DNA of 7,216 bases from Rhodocyclales bacterium (GTDB taxonomy: Bacteria; Pseudomonadota; Gammaproteobacteria; Burkholderiales; Rhodocyclaceae), in assembly GCA_021286885.1 (NCBI GenBank), contig JAJTBM010000148.1, positions 1 to 7,216 on the forward strand, in the 5' to 3' direction. Position 1 is the stretch's first letter, and every line of letters begins with the position of its first letter. Positions 1-5,607 of this stretch are shown piece by piece. Under the pieces are notes generated by a model. The model was given only the letters and a program-made list of their open reading frames with translations. It was not told where the DNA came from and ran no database searches. A program made the position numbers and the translations under genes.

Positions 1-1172
1 TCCGGGCCGAAGACTTCGTAGTGAATTTGGGCCGGTGCCACGCCCCGGGCGAGCAGGGTGCGGCGCTGGGCCTGCATGAAGGGCAGCGGGCCGCACAGGT
101 AGTAATCTGCATCGGCAGGCTGGGCGGGCAGCTGGGCGAGGTCCATCCGGCCCGGCTGGGCCTGGGGGGCGCCGGCGGGGTTTTCGAGCCACAGGTGATA
201 GGCGGCCTGGGGCAGCGCGTCGAGCAGGGCTTCCGCTTCAAAGCGATGGGCGTAGTGGGCGGCATCGGTGCCGGCGTGGGCAAACACCACCGGGCGGCCG
301 GGCTGGTGGCGGGCCAGATGATTCAGGATGGAAAGCATGGGGGTGATGCCCACCCCGGCGCTGATCAGCACCACGGGGGCGCCGCCGTCCTTCAACTGGA
401 AATCGCCTGCCGGGGGGCCGACGCGCAGCAGATCACCCACTTGCAGGCTGGCGTGCAGACGGTTCGAGACCTGCCCGGCGGGCGTGGTGGCGGTGGCGGC
501 GACCCGCTTCACGGTAATGCGCAGCCCGGCCCCGCCGGGGGCATTGGACAGGCTGTACTGGCGCACCTGGGTGAGGCCCAGCTCGGGAATGGGCAAAGCG
601 ACGCTCAGGTACTGGCCGGGCACAAAGTCGGGCACGGGCTGGCCCTCCAGGGGCTTGAGGGTGAAGGCGAGCGCATCGGCGCTCACCGCTTCCCGGGCGG
701 CCACTTCCATTTCGAGCCAGGGCTGGCCGGCGTGCCAGTTGCGTTCTTGGTAGAGGCGCGCCTCCCGGGCCACCAGTTCGGTGGCCATCAGCCAGTAAAC
801 CTCATCCCAGGCAGCGGCCACTTCCGGGGTGACGGCCTCGCCCAACACCTCACCCAGGGAGGCGAGCAGGTGACGGCCCACAATCGTGTATTGGGCCGGG
901 GTGATGCCCAGGCTCACGTGCTTGTGGGCGATCCGGTCCAGCACCGGGCCGATGACTTCCGGCTTATCCATGTGGGCGGCAAAGGCATACACCGCCCGGG
1001 CCAGGGCCTGGGGCTGCTCGCCCACGGCCTGATTGCCCATGTTGAAGAGGTTTTTCAGCGCCGGATGGGCATTGAACATCCGGTTGTAAAAGTGGCGGGT
1101 AATGGCTTCGCCATTAGCCAGCAGAACCGGCACGGTGGCTTCGATGATGGGACGGGCGCTGGTGGATAGCAT
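1..1172 (-). CDS. hmp: Flavohemoglobin / nitric oxide dioxygenase Hmp (3' end cut by window)
   Basis: Flavohemoglobin converts NO and O2 to nitrate with electrons from NAD(P)H through FAD to heme b, in the cytoplasm. The visible 390 residues align in order with E. coli Hmp (from memory, 396 residues). The globin domain spans about 1-140 with Tyr29, Gln53, proximal His85, Tyr95 and Glu137 in their expected places. The FAD domain spans about 150-260, with GQYLSV at 186-191 and RQYS at 204-207. The NAD domain follows, with SAGVGITPML at 271-280 and YLCGP near the end. The last visible residues, IHYEVFGP, match the family's C-terminus, so only a few codons are lost at the left edge. The start is set by an AGGAG six bases upstream of the ATG. 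The gene is divergent from the nsrR-type gene and should be repressed by it through the operator at 1231-1253, with release by NO. Confidence 0.97.
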   Translation of the reverse strand, partial: MLSTSARPIIEATVPVLLANGEAITRHFYNRMFNAHPALKNLFNMGNQAVGEQPQALARAVYAFAAHMDKPEVIGPVLDRIAHKHVSLGITPAQYTIVGRHLLASLGEVLGEAVTPEVAAAWDEVYWLMATELVAREARLYQERNWHAGQPWLEMEVAAREAVSADALAFTLKPLEGQPVPDFVPGQYLSVALPIPELGLTQVRQYSLSNAPGGAGLRITVKRVAATATTPAGQVSNRLHASLQVGDLLRVGPPAGDFQLKDGGAPVVLISAGVGITPMLSILNHLARHQPGRPVVFAHAGTDAAHYAHRFEAEALLDALPQAAYHLWLENPAGAPQAQPGRMDLAQLPAQPADADYYLCGPLPFMQAQRRTLLARGVAPAQIHYEVFGP

Positions 1173-1214
1173 GATGGGCTCCTGAAGGGCTGGGGGTTGC
1201 TTGCACTGAAGATG

Positions 1215-1225
1215 GGCGTTTCGCC
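1215..1225 (-). other. Small hairpin in the hmp leader
   Basis: GGCG and CGCC flank a three-base loop in the predicted untranslated leader of hmp, between the -10 box and the ribosome binding site. It is only four pairs long, so it may be incidental. Confidence 0.25.
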
Positions 1226-1230
1226 TCTTT

Positions 1231-1253
1231 AAGATGAATTTTAAAACCATCTT
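1231..1253. promoter_or_regulatory. NsrR operator in the hmp/nsrR divergent spacer
   Basis: This 23-bp near-palindrome has arms AAGATG and CATCTT, with an A/T core containing ATTTTAAAA. Nine of eleven positions pair around the centre at 1242. It fits the known NsrR consensus (AAGATGCATTT, one base, then the mirror image). It covers the predicted -10 of the hmp promoter, the expected position for a repressor. An extra AAGATG at 1209-1214 and an extra CATCTT at 1274-1279 lie on either side in mirrored orientation. Confidence 0.9.
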
Positions 1254-1265
1254 TAAAAGAGTCAA
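1238..1265 (-). promoter_or_regulatory. Predicted hmp promoter
   Basis: On the minus strand, TTGACT (1265-1260) is a five-of-six -35 and TAAAAT (1243-1238) a five-of-six -10, with a 16-bp spacer. Transcription would start near 1231, giving a leader of about 60 nt. The NsrR operator covers the -10 and part of the spacer. Confidence 0.7.
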
Positions 1266-1279
1266 CAAAAATTCATCTT
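1257..1279. promoter_or_regulatory. Possible second, degenerate NsrR site at the nsrR promoter
   Basis: The right arm AATTCATCTT is a good NsrR half-site. The left arm keeps only AAGA of AAGATG. It overlaps the position where the -35 of the nsrR promoter would be, so occupancy could give autoregulation. One good half-site alone is weak evidence. Confidence 0.4.
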
Positions 1280-1298
1280 TAGCGAAATCCCCTATAAT
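1270..1298 (+). promoter_or_regulatory. Predicted promoter of the nsrR-Nudix gene
   Basis: A perfect TATAAT lies at 1293-1298. The hexamer 17 bp upstream (AATTCA, 1270-1275) is a poor -35, so the promoter may be weak or depend on its strong -10. Transcription would start near 1305, giving a leader of about 30 nt. Confidence 0.6.
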
Positions 1299-1334
1299 CG
1301 GCAGCTCCCTTCTTCCGCTTCCACGCCTGCGGCC

Positions 1335-2237
1335 ATGCACATCACCCAGCACACCGACTACGCCCTGCGGGTTTTGATCTATCTGGGCGCCAACCCCGAG
1401 CGCCTGCCCACCATCCAGGAAATTGCAGAGCGCTTTGAAATCTCCCGCAGCCATCTGATGAAGGTGGTGAATCAGCTGATTCGGAGTGGCTTTGCCGAGG
1501 GCGTGCGGGGCAAGGGCGGCGGACTGCGCCTGGCCCGCCCGGCCACCGAAATCCGGGTAGGCGATGTGGTGCGCCAGATGGAAACCGATCTGGTGCTGGT
1601 GGAATGCTTTGGCGAGCAAAGCCGCTGCCTGCTCACCACCAGCTGCCGGCTCAAAGGCGTGCTGGGCAAGGCGCTGGAGGCGTTTCTGGCGGCCCTGGAT
1701 CAGGTCAGCCTGGCCGATGTGCTGGGGCCGGCCGAGCAGCAGATCCTGCATGTGTTGCAGCGCATGCCCGCTCCCGCCGCTGCTCCGGCAGCACCCGCCT
1801 GGCAGGTGCCCACGGCCCAGGCTTACGGCGGCGTGCTGATCCGCCCAGAAGGCGAAGTGCTGCTGCGGGAGCCGGCCAATCACTTCGACGGCTATGTCTG
1901 GACCTTCGCCAAGGGCAAGCCCGACAAGGGCGAAACCCCGGAAACCACCGCCCTGCGGGAGCTGCGCGAAGAAACCGGCTATCCGGCCAAAATCATCGAC
2001 CTGCTGCCCGGGGTGTTCCACAGCGGGCTGAGCAGCAATGTGTATTTCATGATGGAAGTGGCCGGCCCCCAGGGCACGCCCGAATGGGAAACCAGCACCA
2101 CCCGCTGGGCCGGGTTTGATACCGCCAGCACCCTCATCGCCCAGAGCACCAACGCCAAGGGCCGCGCCCGGGATCTGGCCGTACTGGCGGCGGCGCGCAG
2201 CTGGTGGGAAGCGCGCTACGGGGTGGATGCCGGGTAG
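1335..2237 (+). CDS. nsrR: NsrR-type NO-sensing Rrf2 repressor fused to a Nudix hydrolase domain
   Basis: One uninterrupted 300-residue protein holds two complete domains. Residues 1-143 resemble NsrR over its full usual length (about 141-150): a winged helix-turn-helix with recognition helix near 37-52, a wing at VRGKGGGLRL (57-66), and the Fe-S ligands Asp8, Cys91, Cys98 and Cys104. The Cys spacing (6 and 5) is as I recall for neisserial NsrR. A Pro/Ala-rich linker covers about 145-160. Residues 161-290 are a Nudix domain with an intact box at 194-216: Gly194, Glu200, Arg208-Glu209, Glu212-Glu213, Gly215. NsrR loses its cluster's DNA binding on NO exposure; the divergent hmp and operator support that role. 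The Nudix substrate is unknown; ADP-ribose, dinucleotides or damaged NTPs are all possible. The start is the NsrR-like MHITQHTDYALR; no Shine-Dalgarno is evident before it. An internal ATG at 1764 could in principle give a free Nudix protein but also lacks one. Confidence 0.93.
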   Translation: MHITQHTDYALRVLIYLGANPERLPTIQEIAERFEISRSHLMKVVNQLIRSGFAEGVRGKGGGLRLARPATEIRVGDVVRQMETDLVLVECFGEQSRCLLTTSCRLKGVLGKALEAFLAALDQVSLADVLGPAEQQILHVLQRMPAPAAAPAAPAWQVPTAQAYGGVLIRPEGEVLLREPANHFDGYVWTFAKGKPDKGETPETTALRELREETGYPAKIIDLLPGVFHSGLSSNVYFMMEVAGPQGTPEWETSTTRWAGFDTASTLIAQSTNAKGRARDLAVLAAARSWWEARYGVDAG

Positions 2238-2287
2238 CAATACACATCACATCACGGCCCCGGCTCACCCAAACACAAGGTACAAAC

Positions 2288-2321
2288 AAACAAGGGGCCG
2301 AAGCCCCCATGTTTGATTTTT
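2288..2321. terminator. Bidirectional intrinsic terminator
   Basis: A GGGGC/GCCCC stem (2294-2298 with 2303-2307) is extended by AAACA/TGTTT arms and followed on the plus strand by GATTTTT. On the minus strand the loop reads C(UUCG)G, an extra-stable tetraloop, followed by a T-rich run. It can end both the nsrR-Nudix transcript and the convergent PEP-CTERM transcript. Confidence 0.85.
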
Positions 2322-2340
2322 GCAGTGCGCAGGTCAGGCC

Positions 2341-3069
2341 TCAGGCCCGCTGACGCCGACGCAGGGCCCCCATGGAGGCGAGCCCCAAGGCCAGCAAGGA
2401 CGCCATGCCGGGTTCGGGCACGCTCACCGGCGTACCACTCTGGGTGGCGTAGATACCAACGGTGTGGTTGTCGCTTTCGAAGCCAGTCCCATAAGGCGTC
2501 GCAAAGCTCAGCGCATCAAAATAGCCATCGGTGAGGTAAAAGTTCACAAACACATATTCAGCATTCATGACCTCCCCCTTATGGAGACCTGCAGGGTTGC
2601 CCTTATACGCCGGGTTGGACTGAACGGCTGCGCTGATGATGTTGCCTGCATCAAAAACCCCCACCACCTGCCCATTTTGCTTGAATGTGAGCACATTGCC
2701 GGTATTCAAGGCAGACAGCCAGAAACCGAAGTAATTGACATCGGTCGCGAGGCTCAGCTTATAGCCCGAAACATTCCCATTGGCATAGTTTCCACTTCCA
2801 CCTGCGCCGCCGTATTGGTCAAACCCCAGCACCTGCACTTGACTGTAAGTCCCGGAGTACGGTGAGCCGCCATAGGTGCTGGTGTAAGTTTGCGTTCCAG
2901 TTGCCAAGCCGTCGAAAGTCTCGACGCCATAGCTGGTAAAGGTGGAGGTGGTGTTGACCACCCCCGGTGCCTCATACGTCAGCTGCCAAGTGGCTGCCTG
3001 GGCCGAACCTGCCATGCCGGCCATTGCAAAACCCAGACCCAAAGCCATGGAGCGAATGGTGTTATTCAT
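2341..3069 (-). CDS. PEP-CTERM sorting domain protein, secreted (exosortase substrate)
   Basis: A 242-residue exported protein of unknown specific function. A Sec signal peptide covers 1-25 (AQA, then ATW). The mature part is rich in Gly, Ser, Thr, Tyr and Asn, and contains VETFDGL and a YFGFWLSALNTGNVLTF segment, which reminds me of exosortase-dependent surface proteins of the Npun_F0296 type (from memory, untested). The C-terminus is a textbook PEP-CTERM signal: Pro218-Glu219-Pro220, a hydrophobic helix at about 222-236 and RRRQR. In known systems exosortase cleaves this signal and the protein goes to the outer surface, often with exopolysaccharide or floc formation; no exosortase gene is in the window. 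The start was set at 3069, nine bases after AGGAG, rather than the upstream ATG at 3120, which precedes no signal peptide directly. Its GC is clearly below that of its neighbours. Confidence 0.93.
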   Translation of the reverse strand: MNNTIRSMALGLGFAMAGMAGSAQAATWQLTYEAPGVVNTTSTFTSYGVETFDGLATGTQTYTSTYGGSPYSGTYSQVQVLGFDQYGGAGGSGNYANGNVSGYKLSLATDVNYFGFWLSALNTGNVLTFKQNGQVVGVFDAGNIISAAVQSNPAYKGNPAGLHKGEVMNAEYVFVNFYLTDGYFDALSFATPYGTGFESDNHTVGIYATQSGTPVSVPEPGMASLLALGLASMGALRRRQRA

Positions 3070-3260
3070 GATGCTGTTCTCCTGAAATATTTTGTTTAAG
3101 TGAGACTGCATTCTGAACAACTAAAGACATATGCCGAATGACATACCCCATTCGCAAATTAAAAAGTTTTCTTACAAAAATGCGTAAATAATTAACTTTT
3201 TTACATTTCACCCATCACTTGCAAACACCATCAACCGAACAGGTTTGCATGTACGGGCAT
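3070..3260. promoter_or_regulatory. AT-rich upstream region of the PEP-CTERM gene
   Basis: This 191-bp gap has no gene. It is far more AT-rich than the rest of the window and presumably carries the promoter of the minus-strand PEP-CTERM gene. It contains an inverted repeat AAAAAGTT/AACTTTTT (3161-3168, 3194-3201), an inner TTAC/GTAA pair (3172-3175, 3184-3187), two TGTAA copies on the minus strand 29 bp apart, and one GCGTAAA (3182-3188). I could not assign convincing -35 and -10 boxes or a sigma-54 site. Confidence 0.5.
3220..3249. repeat. Inverted repeat downstream of the GlxA-type regulator gene
   Basis: TGCAAAC (3220-3226) and GTTTGCA (3243-3249) form a perfect 7-bp inverted repeat with a 16-bp loop, starting 11 bases past the end of the regulator gene on the minus strand. 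It could be a weak terminator or an operator; it has no T-run after it. Confidence 0.4.
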
Positions 3261-4217
3261 TCACACCCGGCGCAAGGCCACCGGCGAAATCCCCAGCACC
3301 CGCTGGCAGGCTCGGCGCAGGCGTTCGGGATCGCCAAAGCCGTAGCGTTCGGCCACCGCCTTCACCGACAGGCCGCCTTCTTCCAGCGCCGCGCAGGCGG
3401 CCTCGATGCGCAGGCGCTCAACGGCCCGGGCCGGGGTGATGCCCAGCTCGGCCTTGAAGCTGCGGGCAAAATGGCGCGGGCTCATGTGGCAGTGCTCGGC
3501 CAGGCTGTCCACGTCCAGCGCTGCGCCGGGGTTCTGGCGGATGTGGTCAAGCAGGGTGGCAAAGCGCCCGCCGCTGGGGCTCATCTCCAATAAGGCCGAA
3601 AACTGGGATTGGCCCCCGGGGCGGCGGTAATACACCACCAGCTGGCGCGCCACAGCCCGGGCCAGGGCCTCGCCCTGGTCTGCCGCCAGCAGCGCCAGGG
3701 CCAGATCGGTTCCGGCGGTGATGCCAGCCGAGGTCCAGACCGGCCCATCCTGCACATGGATGCAGTCCGGCTCCAACCGCACCTGCGGAAAACGCCGGGC
3801 AAACTCCTGACTGCGCGCCCAATGGGTGGTCGCCCGCCGCCCATCCAGCCAGCCACTGGCCGCCAGCACAAAGGCCCCCGAGCACACGCTCCCCACCCGC
3901 CGGGCGCGGCCTCCGTGGGTGCGCAGGGCCTCCAGCAAGGCCCCATCCTGCATGGCCTGGCGGGAGCCGTAGCCGCCCACCACCAGCACCGTATCGGGCG
4001 CCTGGGTGGCCAGGGCTTCCAGGGGCTCGCTCAAGACCGGAATCCCGCAGGACGGGCGCACCAGCCCACCGCCTACCGCGTGGGTGCTCAGCCGGTAGGG
4101 GCGCCCGCCCAGGTGGCCAGCGGTTTCAAACACCGCCAGGGGCCCGGCCAAATCCAGCAACTGAAATTCGGGATAGATCAGAAAAGACACCGACAGGGTT
4201 TCGATTGGGGCGTGCAT
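3261..4217 (-). CDS. GlxA/FtrA-type regulator: DJ-1/PfpI domain plus AraC helix-turn-helix
   Basis: A 318-residue transcriptional regulator. Residues 5-175 form a DJ-1/PfpI (class I glutamine amidotransferase-like) domain with YPEFQLLDLAGP at 15-26 and a nucleophile-elbow Cys112 in VCSGAFVLAASG. Residues 220-318 form an AraC-type DNA-binding domain with two helix-turn-helix units (DVDSLAEHCHMSPRHFARSF and SVKAVAERYGFGDPERLRR). In this family the DJ-1 domain usually senses a small molecule and is not known to be catalytic; the effector here is unknown. Start choice: the ATG at 4217 opens just before the family's usual first strand. In-frame starts up to 4310 would add residues encoded by the inverted repeat at 4243-4262, which looks like an operator. 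No clear Shine-Dalgarno supports any of them. It is divergent from the transporter gene, which it probably controls along with itself. Confidence 0.92.
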   Translation of the reverse strand: MHAPIETLSVSFLIYPEFQLLDLAGPLAVFETAGHLGGRPYRLSTHAVGGGLVRPSCGIPVLSEPLEALATQAPDTVLVVGGYGSRQAMQDGALLEALRTHGGRARRVGSVCSGAFVLAASGWLDGRRATTHWARSQEFARRFPQVRLEPDCIHVQDGPVWTSAGITAGTDLALALLAADQGEALARAVARQLVVYYRRPGGQSQFSALLEMSPSGGRFATLLDHIRQNPGAALDVDSLAEHCHMSPRHFARSFKAELGITPARAVERLRIEAACAALEEGGLSVKAVAERYGFGDPERLRRACQRVLGISPVALRRV

Positions 4218-4242
4218 GGCAGAAAAAGTGGGTTTAAGGTCA

Positions 4243-4262
4243 TTTACGCCAGACAGCGTAAA
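4243..4262. promoter_or_regulatory. Candidate operator: TTTACGC inverted repeat
   Basis: TTTACGC (4243-4249) and GCGTAAA (4256-4262) are perfect 7-bp inverted arms around a 6-bp spacer, in the 120-bp gap between the GlxA-type regulator and the transporter. The position suggests binding by the adjacent regulator; the protein-site link is inferred. Confidence 0.65.
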
Positions 4263-4289
4263 CCGGAGCATGAAGACCGACAAGTTGTG

Positions 4290-4296
4290 TTTACGC
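4290..4296 (+). promoter_or_regulatory. Third TTTACGC copy in the regulator/transporter spacer
   Basis: It is a direct repeat of the first arm, 47 bp downstream of it (start to start) and 41 bp before the transporter start codon. This is where an activator or repressor site would lie next to the transporter promoter. Confidence 0.5.
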
Positions 4297-4337
4297 CCTT
4301 CCTGCTGCACCAGTTGGAACCCCTTTGGAGAGATCCC

Positions 4338-5531
4338 ATGCCGCGCTTTCGCCCCCCGCCCCTGCTCCAGCTGGCCGCCGCCCAGGCCCTGATGATGAGC
4401 GTCAGCAGCCTGCTGCTGGCCAGTTCCGCCCGAATCGGGCTCCAGCTGGGCAGCCCCGGGCTAGCCACCCTGCCCCTCGCCCTCCAGAGCCTGGCCACGC
4501 TGCTGACCCTGCCCCTGGCGGCCCGGCTGGGGCTGCGCCACGGGCGGGCGATGCTGTTCCTGGGCGGCGCCGGGCTGGGGGCCCTGGGCCTGGGCCTGGC
4601 CGCCCTCGCCCTGATGCTTCACAGCCTGGGGCTGTTTCTGGTGGCGAGCGGGCTGCTCGGGGTGTTTATTGGCGTAGGCCAGGGCTACCGCTTTGCCGCC
4701 GCCGAGCGGGTGGCCCCGGCCCAGCGCAACCGGGCCCTGGCCCTCACCCTGCTGGGCGGGGTGCTGGCCGCCTGGGGCGGCCCCTGGCTGGCGGCCTGGA
4801 GCGCCGGGCAGGATCTGCCCTTTTTGTATGGCTACGGGCTGCTGCTGCCCCCGGTACTGTTGCTGGGCCTGGCCCTGGGGCGGCTGGATTTCCAGCCTGC
4901 CGGGGGCGCCCCGGCAGCCGCATCGGCACGGCTCCGCCCGGCCCACCCGCTGGGGCCTGTGCTGCTCCTGGGGATTGGCGGCTATGGCTTGATGGGGCTG
5001 CTGATGAATGCAACGCCCATCGCCATGCTGTGCGCCGGGCACCAGGATTTCGGGCTCACCGCCCGGGTGATCCAATGGCATGTGGTGGCCATGTACGCCC
5101 CGTCCCTCATCACCGGGCGGCTCATCGACCGCTGGGGCGCCTGGCCGGTGCTGCTGGCCGGGGCGCTGCTCAACGGGGCCGCCATGGGTGTCAATCTGGA
5201 AGGCAGCACGCTGCCGGCCTTTGAGCTGGCCCTCACCTTGCTCGGGCTGGGCTGGAACCTGCTCTACGTGGGCGCCAGCAGCCTGATCGGCCAGCACCCC
5301 GATGCCCCGCGCCGGGCCCGGCTCCAGGCCTGGCACGACATGGGCTGCTTCGGGCTGATGGGGCTGGTGACCCTGGGCGCGGCGCCCCTGGTGGATGCCT
5401 GGGGCTGGGCACGCCTTAACCAGCTGGCCCTGCCCGGGGCCGGGCTGCTCGCCCTAGTGGCCGCATGGCAATGGGCGCGCCAGTGGCAAGAGGCACGCCC
5501 GGGGCGGCTCAAGACTGGTCAGACCGGCTGA
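4338..5531 (+). CDS. Major facilitator superfamily transporter, substrate unknown
   Basis: A 397-residue inner-membrane protein made almost wholly of hydrophobic segments, consistent with 12 helices in two halves split by a loop at about 183-203 (rich in Pro and Ala). Motif-A-like loops occur between helices 2 and 3 (AARLGLRHGR, 61-70) and in the second half (GRLIDRWG, 260-267). The second-half stretch HVVAMYAPSLITG (248-260) is typical of a broad group of uncharacterised bacterial MFS proteins, so I read it as a drug or metabolite exporter or importer with no assignable substrate. The start has GGAG seven bases upstream. The frame stays open far upstream, to 3609, but that stretch is antisense to the regulator gene and codes nothing recognisable. 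The divergent GlxA-type regulator probably controls it. Very GC-rich, like most of its neighbours. Confidence 0.9.
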   Translation: MPRFRPPPLLQLAAAQALMMSVSSLLLASSARIGLQLGSPGLATLPLALQSLATLLTLPLAARLGLRHGRAMLFLGGAGLGALGLGLAALALMLHSLGLFLVASGLLGVFIGVGQGYRFAAAERVAPAQRNRALALTLLGGVLAAWGGPWLAAWSAGQDLPFLYGYGLLLPPVLLLGLALGRLDFQPAGGAPAAASARLRPAHPLGPVLLLGIGGYGLMGLLMNATPIAMLCAGHQDFGLTARVIQWHVVAMYAPSLITGRLIDRWGAWPVLLAGALLNGAAMGVNLEGSTLPAFELALTLLGLGWNLLYVGASSLIGQHPDAPRRARLQAWHDMGCFGLMGLVTLGAAPLVDAWGWARLNQLALPGAGLLALVAAWQWARQWQEARPGRLKTGQTG

Positions 5532-5577
5532 AAACCGCTAAGTTGGCGCCTCATCTGCGAGTCATATTCCCCCACCC

Positions 5578-5593
5578 GACGGCCTGGGCCGTC
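5578..5593 (+). other. Hairpin immediately upstream of the cupin gene's ribosome binding site
   Basis: GACGGC and GCCGTC pair around a CTGG loop, ending two bases before the GGAG of the cupin gene. There is no T-run, so it is not a standard terminator for the transporter. It may affect translation or processing of a transporter-cupin transcript; this is inference. Confidence 0.45.
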
Positions 5594-5607
5594 CCGGAGA
5601 AACTGCC

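Noticed and set aside
21..1169. Long plus-strand open frame (382 codons) opposite hmp
   Set aside because: It is antisense to a clearly recognised gene, its translation is Gly/Gln/His-rich with no family resemblance, and such frames are common in high-GC DNA.
3070..3120. Longer N-terminus for the PEP-CTERM protein
   Set aside because: It would put 17 residues before a good signal peptide, and AGGAG sits before the ATG at 3069.
3120..3240. Sigma-54 promoter for the PEP-CTERM gene
   Set aside because: GG and GC pairs near GGTATGTCATTCGGCA and TTTGCA do not have the required 10-bp spacing.
4218..4310. Longer N-terminus for the GlxA-type regulator
   Set aside because: The extra residues have no family counterpart and their codons overlap the TTTACGC inverted repeat.
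3609..4337. Upstream extension of the transporter frame
   Set aside because: It runs antisense through the GlxA-type regulator and encodes nothing recognisable; the ATG at 4338 has a good ribosome binding site and starts the first membrane helix region.
4461..5336. Minus-strand 291-codon frame opposite the transporter
   Set aside because: Gln/Gly/Pro-rich shadow of the membrane protein with no domain signal.
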